Positions 38,307 through 49,601 of a stretch of 64,000 nt of DNA are shown here, one piece after another; positions within the stretch are counted from its first letter, which is position 1, and every line of letters begins with the position of its first letter. Both the position numbers and the translations under genes were made by a program. The DNA comes from Owenia fusiformis. Its lineage: Eukaryota; Annelida; Polychaeta; Sabellida; Oweniidae. The notes beneath the pieces are model-generated. The model was not told where the DNA came from and did no database searches. It saw only the letters and a program-made list of their open reading frames with translations. The stretch spans positions 16,104,822 to 16,168,821 of the forward strand of contig CAIIXF020000008.1 of NCBI GenBank assembly GCA_903813345.2. Direction: 5' to 3'.

Positions 38307-40480
38307 TGTATAAATATTTACAACACATCAAATATTTCCAACTAGCAAACAAGCATGATAATACCAAAAAATTAATCAATAACATTATAGTCTGACTCTA
38401 CAGTACAACAATGTAAAATAATAACTCCAACAGGTAAGCCCTCATGCAAAACACTTTTACTGAGAACCCTCATTATGATAGCCCATGAGTGAGTGAATAA
38501 TTTACATTGTACTGTAGTGTATAGAGGGAGGTTGTGGTTCGATTCCTACCAAGTAGAAGTGACTTTACACATCAGCCCTTGGCATAGGATTTGATCCTGT
38601 GTGACATATAAACCTATTAATATTTTATATACACAACTGATAATATAGGCTTGAATAAATGGGTGGACATATGATAAAAACACCTGCATAATTCAATTCC
38701 AGCTTAAGCATATGGTATTGAATAAGGAATTTAAAGGGATGGAGTGTAAAATGTTTGAAGCAATCTTAATATTGCTGATGCTGACCTCAAAGTCGCCTTG
38801 CCCAAGTCGGTATTTTTTACTTATCAAAATAAGCAAAAGAGACCGACTTGGGCAAGGCTAACCTCAAAGGCGATCTTGATTTTTGATTATGTATCCTATA
38901 GGCAGGATTCCAAAAATATACATGGCAAGGTAGTTTCTGTTTGAAAATGTTAAATAGCTGTTGAAAAAATAATTTTCTGTAATATTCTGGCAAGGTAGCT
39001 TCCCCCTGATCCCCTAGCAGTTTATGCAGTAATAGGTCTACATTGAAACCTGACAGTTCATCTTTTGAGCAAAATGTGACATAGTGATGAACAAGAGGTC
39101 TACATAACAATTATAGCGTGTGGAAAATAAACAGACATATTTTCCTTATTCAACTTTGACCAGCAGTAGTCTAGGTTCAAAGTACTTATGATGCATCCAT
39201 TGATTGGATGGACATATACTTTTTAACAACATAACCGTTATGCAATTTATCACTTTATATGTAGCCACCACATGTATTCCATTTATACATCATTCTTGGC
39301 ATAATCTGTCATATCAAATGCCAATTTTGAATTGGTATCATACTTTGAACAATTTTAATTGACCAAGAATTTACACTTCATTTCACTGCAATGTCGAGTC
39401 ATGATTTGGCTAAAAATTTAAAACAAAACTTAACTTCATAAACTGTACACAAGACCAGTCAGTATTCTATTGCTTTGACACAACACTGTATCTTAAAATA
39501 TACTTTCAATTTACTTATATCTCAGCTCAATGTATGTGACAAAGATGTTTTCTCAATAGGCTGATATTAATAACAAAAATATGTAAATATTGTGAATGTA
39601 ATAAAGTTAGTTTTGGATATATCGATAATATTTTTTGTCTTCACTTATTAAAAACGTGAAAGATCTGTACATGTATCTGGAATATTCCAAGCATTTGGCT
39701 CTTGTAAAGTAAAATGTAGGGTGTAATAGACTATAAGATGTATAAATTCCCTCCACCACTCTTAGAATATAACATAAAGTGTTGGCTGTTATAATTAAAT
39801 ACCGTATAAATATTGTAATTTACATATAAATGAATATATCGGAAATGGATGTATAGGCAGAATACCTTATCAAGCAGAAATTATTTTTCAGATTTCTTAA
39901 TCTAGTACAGTATATGATATTTAAATTTACATTAAAAATATATATTCTTGTTAGATTAAGTAAGTGTGTGACTATGTGTTATTACTTGGATATAAACATT
40001 GTTGTAAAGTACAATTGTGTGTTAAAGTTAAAGATATACATGATAACTCAAGTCGTCTAAAATAAAATAACAACATTTCATGAATGAATGCTAACAAATA
40101 ATACTGGGCGACCCAAAAGGGTTTACACACTCTGAATAACTGTGAATCTACTTTTGAGTCACCCTGTATGTTACTAATATAGAGGATACTCAGGATATTT
40201 TCTCATCCCAATGAGATTTTCAACAGCTTTGTATGGAGTATTTCTTTGACCTTCATAAAACTTGTTTTATAAAAGACTATCAGATATATAAGTTGAATTC
40301 CCAAAACCATTATGAGAAATGATTTATAATTCGTTGTCAAGGAAAAATACTGCACATTAATTTTCTGGAGATTTGCAAATTAAATCAAATCAAAGCATCA
40401 GAATTTGACATCGGCACTCAGATATATAACTTCCAAAGTATAAAAGCATGGTTTACAACTTTTATATGTTAATAACTCAA

Positions 40481-40486
40481 TTTATT
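40481..40486 (-). terminator. Candidate poly(A) signal, ADPGK
   Basis: AATAAA on the minus strand (plus tttatt), about 125 bases past the ADPGK stop codon. Other copies occur further downstream in this AT-rich region, so this is only the nearest canonical signal. Confidence 0.3.
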
Positions 40487-40611
40487 TTAGTTTGAAACAA
40501 GATCTGAAGAAATTGTAGTCTTGTATCATAGCCCCAAAAAATAATATAGAACTAATATATTTGAAGCATGACAGGAGACCTTGATTTCCCCCCTCCCCCT
40601 CTACTCAAATC

Positions 40612-43600
40612 TTAGATCTGTAGGACCAGTCCCGCTGATGATATGTTATCACCCCCTCCCCCTGTCTGCACAACATCAGTACACACAAGATTAGGAGCAA
40701 CGCAAATCTGATAATCCCCCTCCTCCCAGCAAGAAACAGGGCGGTTTGAATTCAATGGAATCCTCTCGCGGAATTTATCATCTGTGGTTGTCGAAAATGA
40801 CTCATCCATGATGAGCTTACTCTTGTGTAAATCAATATGGCTTGAGTTACAGACATGCCTGATTCCCATTAAAGCTGCCTTGGCTGTAGCTGACATAGTG
40901 TTCTTCCATGCAGAATTCCTCCTGGTTAAAATAGCTTGGAATGGTAAAGTATGGATATGAAGCCGGCTGACTTTTCGTCTGCCTTTGGTCTCGGGGAATT
41001 TCTCTAGCAAGCTATAGAGCTCTCTCATTTGGTCCAGAACGGTTGCTACTCGAGGGTAAGGATCGGATAGCACTGTAATGTTCCTGTAAGTCAATATGCT
41101 GACTATATTCGGGAGCTCCTGCTCATTCATGCCCAGGGAGTCTGAGTAGGGAATGAGATAGTCTGCAAGGTCTAACATTAGAGTCTCCTCTGTGAATGAT
41201 GCCATCTCAAAATGAACCAGAGTCTCCTTTTGGGTTGTTCTCAACATGTCACTCAGCTTCTGTAGCCTGGACTCTCTCTCACCTGAAGAACAATGACATT
41301 CCTCTTAATCGTGCCCACATGTTAACAGATGTGAAAAAAGTTTCTCCTGTACGAACGAAATTTGAACATATTGAATTATCTTGAAAATTAACAAGTTTCA
41401 CAAACAAATCTTAATTTCTGACCGTACCCATTACAAAATTAACACACTTTCACAATTGTTCCCTCATTATACCTTGTCACTGTACTGCATAGGCATTCAA
41501 AACTTTCAAGTTTAATCATGTACTCCCGGTATTTTTCGCATGCAATTTAAGTTCGCACTCTTCGCGAATGTGGTAAAATCGCAAAAATTATCTTTTAGTC
41601 TATTTCTGTCAAAACAGCCATTCTTTGTGTTTTTTGGGAGAAAATATAAAAAAAGTGATAGAGGAGTTCTTGAATGGTAAAGAGTGTCTTAATATTTTCT
41701 CGAATAATTAATGGCATTAATGTATGGAACAATTAAAAACACAAAGCAAGTGACTAATTTTAGTATCTCACTAGTATTTCAGTACAGTACGGTACTACGG
41801 TATGTTATGGTATGATACAGTACAGTGCCGTAAATGGTCAAAACTAATCAATTAAATCCACCTCTTAACCTCACCACATTGTGCTCACCTAATTCAAATG
41901 GAAAGTGATCCAACATTTGTAGACCCCCTATGACAAGTAACTTTGGATTAAACTCTCTCAGAGCAATTTGGAATTCTTCTAATGCATTGATGTAGGGGTT
42001 TGTCTGGTCACTATGGAGAAATATTCTGAAAAGATTTCAAACAAATACACTGAAGATAATAAATATAATTACTGTATGTACATGTACAGTGTTAATTCAG
42101 CCCTGTTTAGTCTCACACAGACATTATAAGAGGATACACATTCAATCCAACTTTCTCACACCATTAGAGACACATAACTGAATGAAAAATGATTTATTAA
42201 TATTATTTATCATTAAATAAAGAGGCTTTCGACTAAACAGACCTTTTACTCACACAACAATAACCATGATTCACTAGAGAACATTCTACTCGTTAGAGAA
42301 ACATTACTTAACTAAACATACATATAATCTGCTAGATAGACACATGACTTACCTGTTAGCTCTAGGTGATGTATAAGGTCCCCACTTTTCTCCAGTCTTA
42401 TACTCTAATGAAATATGGACATCATCTTCCATAAGGTCACCCCCAGCCACTGAAGCAACAATGTTTCAAATACAGTAAAACAGGAATGTACTAAAAACCC
42501 TTCGACCCTGCGACCTACGACTTACAGCGTGTCAAGAATTTTTGAAATATATTTTTATAAAAACCCTTCGACCTTCTAGATATTTCTCAGTCCATATGAA
42601 GTTGCTGGAAATATTACTTTGTGTATAGAACTTAAGAATCTGTCCCAAGAGAGTTAAAGATATTAAAAGCTGGACTTCGATCGGAGCCGGCGATATGATT
42701 TTGGAAAGGTTTCTAAATGAAGAACGTGACGTCACTTCCGAATCATAGCATTCAAAATAAGTAGCGTTTAATTACTTCCACCATTCATTAAATCACGGTG
42801 GTCTAAAGGTAGAATGCTCGCTTAGAACGCGGGAGGCCCGGGTTTGTATCCCGCAATTGCCTTTTTATTTTATTTTTAACTAAATGATTGTTCTTTGACA
42901 TTACGCAGATAATTTTTTTTTTATTTACATAAACTTTATATTAGAGCTTGAAAATGTAAAAACAATATATGTCAACATATTGCGTTTTGGAGCGATGTGC
43001 AGGTTTAATGTATTCAAGCACATTCGAATGTGAACGTTTCTTACCTCCTCAGTAAAAATATTTGTGCTTTTCCCATCACATTGTAACATTGGCGCATCGT
43101 GCATATTTTCAGGAGGTCAAATTTTTTATATAGTTTAAAGAGAACCGTCTTTTGATTTTATCAACTTTGATTCAATTTGGATTTGTATAGTTAAGAATCT
43201 AATGCCAACTAAATAAGTAGATTTGTTTTGCATCCTACAAAATCCAAAGCATGCAAGGGTACAAGGAAAATAAACACAAACTCAAGAAAAAGCTTGCAAG
43301 CTAGGTCATATCAGGTTCGTATAACCAGCTTTTGCCAATTTAAGTTTTTCAAAAGGATCAAGGGGTGAACATTTGACAATTTTCAAGTGGCCCAGAAATC
43401 TTGAAAATGCTCAGAATCGTGAAAAATTGTACTGATTTTGAGAGAATATTTGGCCAATGGAGTGGTCCACTTGAACCCACGAATGCCCCCTGAATATATA
43501 CATTTCAGAACTAGATAACAGAAATGCGAGGTGGAGCAAATCCCATCGAATTTTTGATCTCAAAATCGTTCAACTACTTTTCAAGTTTTAGTAAAAAAGT

Positions 43601-46600
43601 AAAATAAGACTTTAAAATACTGTAGAGGCCACTTTTCAAAATGGCCACCTGGCCAATGTGCCATGCTTATGAGTATCAACATACTAGGGGGAAGGGACGA
43701 AAAATTTCGAACGCAATGCGTGACATATACGTAATTCGCGTGAAAAGTCCGAACGAAATGCGTACGTTTTTTTCCGGCGTTCGTATTTTTGCTGTGTAGA
43801 CGATCTTTTTTAGAAATTTTTCTACTGAAACATTTTTGCTTAACAATTACCAGGTAAAATGCGTATTTGTGTGCAGAGGGAGCTCAAGGTGGAACTATAC
43901 GTAATCATTTAGTAAACTGGACTGGGAAATCAGAGGTCGAAGGGTTTTTCAATAAAATATATTCCAAAAATTCTTGAGACCCAGTAAGTCGTAGGGTCGA
44001 AGGGTCGTAGGTCGAAGGGTTTTTAGTACATTCCAGTAAAACATGTGTAAGTGGAACATCTTTGGTGCCACTAAAAAGTGTTCCACTCAGGAGGTGTTCT
44101 ACTTTTCAAAGGTTCATTTAAGAGGACCTCTCGTTAATGCCGTGGTCACATTTGCCCCGATTTTTACTACGGCGCCCGGCCGATTGAGTATTTTGTTCAA
44201 AATTAAATACAATATTGAACAAAACCCTCAATCGGCCGGGCCCCGGCCGATGGATCGGAGCAAATGTGACCCAGGCATAAGAAGAAACAATTTTAGTACC
44301 TCTTGATGTCTATATTCAGAGGAGAGAATTCTGTTTATCTAATGACTTTACTAATCGGCAGGTTCAAACACTTTCATTAGGGGTGCTGATTGTAATGTAT
44401 GACAAAATAATCATTTCATGAAATGTTAAAAATTCATTAGCCCTATGTGTTAAGGTATAATCCTTTATTAAATCAGAAAAATACATGAAGAAAATAATGG
44501 CCTCTCTTTTTTCCTGTATTCACTATTCAGATCAACATTTAAACCTATGCTGGGACGATTATAGTAAAACCATTCAAATCAGAAAACCTCTGGGACTAGC
44601 TAAAAATGTTCCTATTGGCAGGTGTTCACATTTCAAGGTTTTCAGAATGCTAATCTATGACAGATTGAAAATGAGCTAAAATAGGACCAGAAAACAGTGT
44701 TCACATTGAGAGGTGTTCAGATCAGAGAAGTGTTCGGATATACAGGTTTTACTGTACTATACTGAGAAAAACAGATTACAGCTACGTATGTATTCACCTT
44801 TCATATCTGGGCTGATCATATTTGCAAGTTTCTTTGAAATTCTTGCCCCAAGTAGGACATCAAATCCCTCAGTTATGAACCTCTTAGCCATAACCGGAGC
44901 ATTTCCCCCTACAGTTGTCCGCATGTAAGGCAGCCCTTGAGCACCCTGTAGCATCTCTTGCCATAGAACCTTATTCTTGATATATCTCCTAAAAATATAT
45001 TATTATCCATGAAGAAAAATGCTAATTTAACATGTAATAAACGGTATTAGAGAAATACATGTAGGTAAGGGGAGGCATTAAAAGATCAATGTCTGATAGA
45101 AAACTAAATAAATCTAGTTTGGGGGGAGGGGGTCATAGCTATTTCAGTTTGCTATCCGACAAATTTCAACATTTAAATTTTTTGCAATTTCGACTCGAAA
45201 TACCTTGGAATGGTTTAAAACTAAAGACTTTACCAGATGCCTTCTTCACCAAGATGCATGCCACATGGAATATTATGCCTATTGTTGTTGGCACATGTTT
45301 TAAGAATCATACATAAGTTATAGTACTGGCCCCATGAAAGTTCAAATTGAGTCGCTAAAACATGTGAAAAGTCCGCGATCAACTTTCATTGTATTTAGTT
45401 TTGAGGGGGAGGGGGGTCCAACTCAAAACTAGATTTATTTAGTTTCCTATCAGACATTGAACTTTTGATGCCTCCCCTAATACAAATCGATACTTTGCTT
45501 TCATTTACATGTGTAACGTTACCCTAAATGAGACAGAATATTATATGTCAGCTGTTCATTATAAATATATGTAATTGAGTAAACTGCAAAAATTGGCCTC
45601 TATTGTGTGACAGTACAAGTATGAGGCCTGCTCCAAAGGATGAGCTGAAACATTGCATGTACAATGAGAGTGACCTGCTTTCTTTATAAAAGATAGCACT
45701 GATTATCTCATCCTCCTAAGCAGGTGTCCAGAATCCGTAGCTCCTTCTTCCCCCCTGCTATAACCAATTTGGAAGCACCCGATTTAACTGAATCACGTGA
45801 TCTAATTATGCTTATCGCAGGGGGTAAAAAGAAAGAATATATTCTGGATTTTGAAGCGTGATCGGAGGATGTGATTATCTAAGTAGACCATGTGTGGAAT
45901 GAACCCGAAAAATAAGGTACTCTGATTACATTGTAGGAAGTCAATAAAATTTTTGAGCATACAGAACTACAGTAAAATTTTAAATGTTTGGAACTACTGA
46001 ATTGAATTTAAAAAATAAGCAATCAAATGACTGATATATTGCAATGGTATATGAAAAAATGGAAACATTATGTAGAAGTCCTAACTTTTGTATATTTCAG
46101 ATAGTTATGTATCATGTGCAGCAAAGCTGTGGCCTTTTGTAATTTAGGGAGTTTCAAACATGTTATAATTTTTTCGAAAATGGTGGTAGAGCCCATGATA
46201 TGATATGATATGATATGATAGCTAAACTACAAAACAAACTAAAATATACAAAAGTTAGGACATGTATAAATGTTTATATTTTTACATATTTTGTTTCAAT
46301 ATGGTCCTTTAATTGCTTATTTTTAGATTCAAAGTACAGTAAAACCTGTCCGATGGAATACCTCTCTGTAGGGAAAACCTATGAACAAGGAATGCTTTTC
46401 AAAAGAACCGAATATTTTTCCATTGACTTACATGTTAAGGGACCCTCTCTGTAGGGAAAACCTCTGAACAGGGAACAAGGAACACTATTTTTGGGCAAAT
46501 TATGAAAATTCACCTGTGAACAAGGAATATGGAATTTTCGTGACACTGCATATTCCATTATTTTTCAAAGGTGTGAAAGTCTTAAGCCAATATCTGAATA

Positions 46601-49124
46601 TAAAAAGCTTGAATTAATATGATTGAGATTAAGATAAGCCAATTGTTGACATGATGTAGCATCCCACCCACTGTTAATTACCCCGATATATTTTAAAACT
46701 AATACTAATCTGTTTGTTACTTATTATCATGACACCAATTCTTCCTTTCAAAAACCTAATCACATCAAATCAGTTGTGATAATCTAGGGACTCAGGGACT
46801 GACACAATTGTTTTATGGAGTTAACAGATAGTAAGTACATCATGTTGAGCCAAATCTCTTTAAATCTTTTACTGATCCAACTTCTCGATTATCAATACTT
46901 GAAATTCAGTTCTTAGCAATATATCTCTACACATCATATCAATGATTACATCAACTAGACATCATCACACGCTAGAAGCAGCTAAAATCAACATGAGGAG
47001 AACGTAACCAAGTATGGAGTCGGCATTTGTACAATCAATCAAATATGCTTATGCGGCAATTTTGAGTTTGCTGAAAGTGCGGCCCCTCTCTATAGGGAAA
47101 ACCTCTGAACAAGGAAACTTTCCTCCAGTCCCAAGAGCATTCCCTGTTCGCAGGTTTTACTGTAGTTCCAAACATTTAAAATTTTACTGTACCTACAGCC
47201 CATTTCATTGTTTTATTACGTCAGTGAAACCCAATAATAAGAAATCAAAAGATCATTTTGCAATAATATATGAAAAAATATATTCCTATTGTACATGAAT
47301 GACATTTGTATATCTTGGATTGCTTCTAGTTTGGCAAATAAAGTATGTGGCCTCTTATATTTTGATGCTTCTCTTCCATAGTATTTTCAAAAAGATTAAC
47401 ATGGCTGAAATTCTTTAAATTACAAGAGGGCATAGGCTTATTGCACAAAAAAACTAAATAATCTGAAATACAATACAAATACAAAATTGTATAATGTCAT
47501 TCATGTACAATATGAATATACTTTTCCATATATTATTGCACAATGGTCTCCTGATTTCTTATTTTTGGGGTTCTACTGACGATATAAAACAGTGAAATGG
47601 GCTGTAATTATACTCAAATTTTTTATTCTGGGAACTAGATCATAATACGAAAATTTCTTCGTTCTACCGATAAACCCAGACAATTGTGGCTTCAACTACA
47701 CGAAAAGAATTCTAAAATACAAAGGAATCTATTGAAGTAGGTATCTTGGTGTAAGGGGCGTAGATAATTCTCCCAATTTGTAATTGTACAGGCAAAAGAT
47801 TGGGCTCTCTCCAGGTCTATAGTCCTGGCACGGGATAAGTTAGTCCAACAACATTAGACCTAGCCTGGGCCTCGTTTCTTATCTGACATGTCTTATGGCC
47901 CCGGCTAGGTCTAACCTCCATGATCATTTTGCCCTTGATGCGTTAATTTAATCGTTCAGCAGGTTTCGACAAGCGGAACTAATTAAACCCTGAAACCATG
48001 GTCATATTACACAAAGAATGTGATTCAAGCATGCATACATACCTTATGAATACATACATACCATCCCGTATCCCCTTTAGACCCTATTGATGCATAATTA
48101 CGGAAATATTGGAGACAGGTTTGGAATATAACGAAAATGTCGGTCAGTTTCGGTAACATCGAAATTGCAAATCGTATCAGAAATTAACCGTCATCGCGGC
48201 ACTGCATTTACAAACAGTAGGTTTGTAATTAATAACTATTTTGCGTGTATACACGCGCTATATAAATCAATCAAAGATACCTGCTATCCTCAAAATTTAT
48301 CTTTTATTTATCGCGATAATAATTATCAATCTATTTGACAACAATTTCGTTTCGCTAGTAGTTTAATTTTACGATCCGGGACACTCGGACGAACAGACAC
48401 AATGACGGACACGCAGAAATGTCATTTTAGAGATCGGTAAGTGTAGCCTCATTTTACGAGTATAAATGAACATTTAACACAATAATATTGTGTTAAATCG
48501 CTTGATGTTATGTGTTTTTATATCATTGTCAAGTATCAATTGCACGTTATCGCGGCAAAATGGTTTCGATGGATCCAGAACTTGCATCAAAGGAAAGAAT
48601 AGCAAAGAGGTTAAACTCAATAACGGCCCCAAGAAAATTCCTAATAGTAAAGAACGCCGTTATTGAGTTTAACGACGTTGAACTAGGGATAAGTAAGTAG
48701 ATACGTGGCTACATCACATCATTTTGATATTTTAACCATATCAACTGGTTCCCAGAATAAAAAATTCGAGTTTGTAGGCTACTTACTCTGCTGCTGCGCC
48801 TACACCAAAGAAATATGCAACTAGCTGAGCGAGTTCTCCTTTTGAGTTAATGGATGTATAATGCTCGGGACTAGAAGAGGGTTCAACTGAAATTGAGTCC
48901 AGTAATTGAGTTGCATTTGTATAGTAATCAAAACAAGCTCCAAATCCAACAGCAACTTTTGTTTTTTGATCCTGTTGAACTTTTCTTTCAGCTCTTAGCA
49001 ATCCATCCAAAACTTCATGAATGTGCGTCTCCAGGTACTCATCATTACTGCGCTTGTAATACACAGCTAAAATCAGTATGATTACGGACAGAAGTCCCCC
49101 AGTTTTCAATGAAGTAAGAGCCAT
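40612..49124 (-). CDS. ADPGK: ADP-dependent glucokinase, complete, 5 exons
   Basis: Phosphorylates glucose using ADP (ribokinase-fold family, ER-associated in animals). Coding exons in transcript order: 48787-49124, 44798-44988, 42353-42449, 41889-42025, 40612-41282. All are GT/AG with matching phases; total 1434 bp, 477 residues (human 497). Seen: N-terminal hydrophobic segment (about residues 9-23, LLSVIILILAVYY, a signal/anchor as in the family), VAVGFGACFDYY, GVGAAAERY, TVGGNAPVMAKRF (sugar-binding core), IFLHSDQTNPYINALEEFQ, LLVIGGLQMLDH, LGMNEQELPN, and C-terminal TGGGGDNISSAGL with the catalytic Asp of the GxGD motif near residue 466. The ATG at 49124 gives the family-like MALT start; in-frame upstream extension lacks an ATG. 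Head-to-head with the sirtuin. Intron 2 holds a nested transposon cluster. Convergent with eEF1-gamma. Confidence 0.96.
41518..41610. mobile_element. Fragment related to the MITE at 954-1510
   Basis: gtactcccggtatttttcgc, cttcgcgaatgtggtaaaatcgc and aaaattatc match the left end of 954-1510 with decay. In ADPGK intron 4. Confidence 0.65.
42483..44034. mobile_element. Mutator-like (MULE-type) non-autonomous element, 9-bp TSD
   Basis: About 1.55 kb with inverted ends of roughly 95-110 bp (ggaatgtactaaaaaccc ... gggtttttagtacattcc) differing by a 12-bp indel. It is flanked by the 9-bp duplication agtaaaaca (42474-42482 and 44035-44043). Long inverted repeats plus a 9-bp duplication are the MULE signature. 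No transposase was recognised. It contains a tRNA-like segment. It is inserted in a pogo-like element in ADPGK intron 2. Confidence 0.85.
42793..42861 (+). other. tRNA-like (SINE-head-like) segment inside the MULE
   Basis: Has an A-box-like ggtggtctaaaggtagaatgc (42797-42817), a 5-bp anticodon-type stem ctcgc/gcggg with loop ttagaac, and a B-box-like gggtttgtatcc (42840-42851) inside a cccg/cggg-type stem. The acceptor stem does not pair well and the B box departs from GGTTCGANNCC, so it is a tRNA relic or a SINE head rather than a working tRNA gene. Confidence 0.5.
44135..44281. mobile_element. Hairpin MITE nested in the pogo-like element
   Basis: Inverted ends ttaatgccgtggtcacatttg / caaatgtgacccaggcataa with inner arms cggccgattgag / ctcaatcggccg. 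The whole unit can fold as one long hairpin. A third insertion level in the same cluster. Confidence 0.8.
45069..45477. mobile_element. Harbinger-like MITE, TAA duplication
   Basis: 409 bp with inverted arms of about 60 bp (ggggaggcattaaaagatca ... gatgcctcccc), flanked by TAA on each side (45066-45068, 45478-45480). A 3-bp TWA duplication with GGGG ends fits PIF/Harbinger. ADPGK intron 1. Confidence 0.8.
46196..46220. repeat. (TGATA)n microsatellite
   Basis: About five perfect tgata units in ADPGK intron 1. Confidence 0.85.
46337..47162. mobile_element. pogo-like MITE, copy B (inverted relative to copy A)
   Basis: 826 bp, same ends and flanking TA (46335-46336, 47163-47164), in ADPGK intron 1. 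Shares the entire body with 6686-7540 in reverse orientation. Confidence 0.92.
47195..47605. mobile_element. MITE in ADPGK intron 1 (family of 24953-25326)
   Basis: Inverted ends acagcccatttca / tgaaatgggctgt with the same tgtacatgaatgacatttgt and attgcacaatggtctcc blocks; inner part in reverse orientation relative to the first copy. Confidence 0.88.
47650..47840. mobile_element. Single-arm copy of the 61199-61605 MITE family
   Basis: acgaaaatttcttcgttcta, gataaacccagacaattgtg, gaagtaggtatctt and caggcaaaagattgg...tcctggcacgggataa match the right side of 61199-61605 and its flank. ADPGK intron 1. Confidence 0.75.
48402..48690 (+). other. Candidate nested exons in ADPGK intron 1
   Basis: A CpG-bearing patch on the plus strand has ATG at 48402, 35 coding bases (MTDTQKCHFRD) and a GTAAGT donor at 48437. 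An AAG acceptor follows at 48531-48533, then an ORF containing MVSMDPELASKERIAKRLNS, and a GTAAGT donor at 48691. Phases do not join cleanly: the first exon exits at phase 2, and reading through gives a different frame. If real, exon 1 may be noncoding or the start may be the second ATG. It could also be an upstream exon of the sirtuin or a lncRNA. Confidence 0.25.
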
Positions 49125-49601
49125 TTCATATCTTTTCCAACAATATGTAAACAAACTCGTGGCGTGTCATGGAAGTGCTGCGTAATCCAGCAGAACAAAA
49201 ATAAAAAAAGTACTTCCGGGTACAGAGCTGCATAAAATGTTAATAAATTATACGCTATTGGCTCTAATAACCACCCACACTATGTCTTATATATGCTACA
49301 CGAAAGGCCTGTGGCAAGGCATTGATGACATGCCGGACTAGGGATTGTTAGCGCTAGATATTCTTTGAAAAAGGACAACAGTTTTGACATTTTCACACTT
49401 GACATTGTGCTTGCATTTGCATTTGTTTTCATTACATGGCTGGATGAATCATAAACGCGACACAATAAATAAACTTGACCCAACAATGCAGCATCAGCAG
49501 ATAATTTAATGTACAACAACTATTTTGGGTGGTGACATTGGGCAAAAGTCAGTGAATCATACATCTCCATAAAAGAGCTGTGTACAAAATTTGTTAACAT
49601 T
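49125..49601. promoter_or_regulatory. Divergent promoter region, ADPGK / sirtuin
   Basis: 477 bases between the ADPGK start codon (minus) and the sirtuin start codon (plus). No other coding signal is seen here and no TATA box is obvious. Inference from the head-to-head layout. Confidence 0.45.

Larger units (their letters stand above)
36978..40611. other. Convergent intergenic region and ADPGK 3' side
   Basis: Contains the 82-bp MITE at 38225 and a 17-bp inverted repeat (gccttgcccaagtcggt / rc) at about 38794-38860. No gene recognised; the lower-coordinate limit of the ADPGK 3'UTR is not visible. Confidence 0.4.
42473..44754. mobile_element. pogo-like element interrupted by the MULE
   Basis: Left end 42473-42482 (CAGTAAAACA) and remainder 44035-44754, ending CAGGTTTTACTG. 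TA is present on both outer sides (42471-42472, 44755-44756). The internal sequence gtggaacatctttggtgcc...gtgttccac is shared with 57471-57630. CAGT ends with TA duplications fit the pogo/Tc1-mariner group. Its outer end is 21 bases from the acceptor of ADPGK exon 3. Confidence 0.85.

Noticed and set aside
38520-38570. B-box-like ggttcgattcc suggesting a tRNA gene or SINE
   Set aside because: No A box at proper spacing and no cloverleaf can be drawn; at most a decayed SINE.
38817-39110. 97-residue minus-strand ORF near the ADPGK 3' side
   Set aside because: No recognisable domain; it overlaps an inverted repeat and lacks support.
49124-49154. N-terminal extension of ADPGK by ten residues (FTYCWKRYE...)
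   Set aside because: The extension has no ATG in frame; the ATG at 49124 gives the family-like MALT start before the hydrophobic segment.
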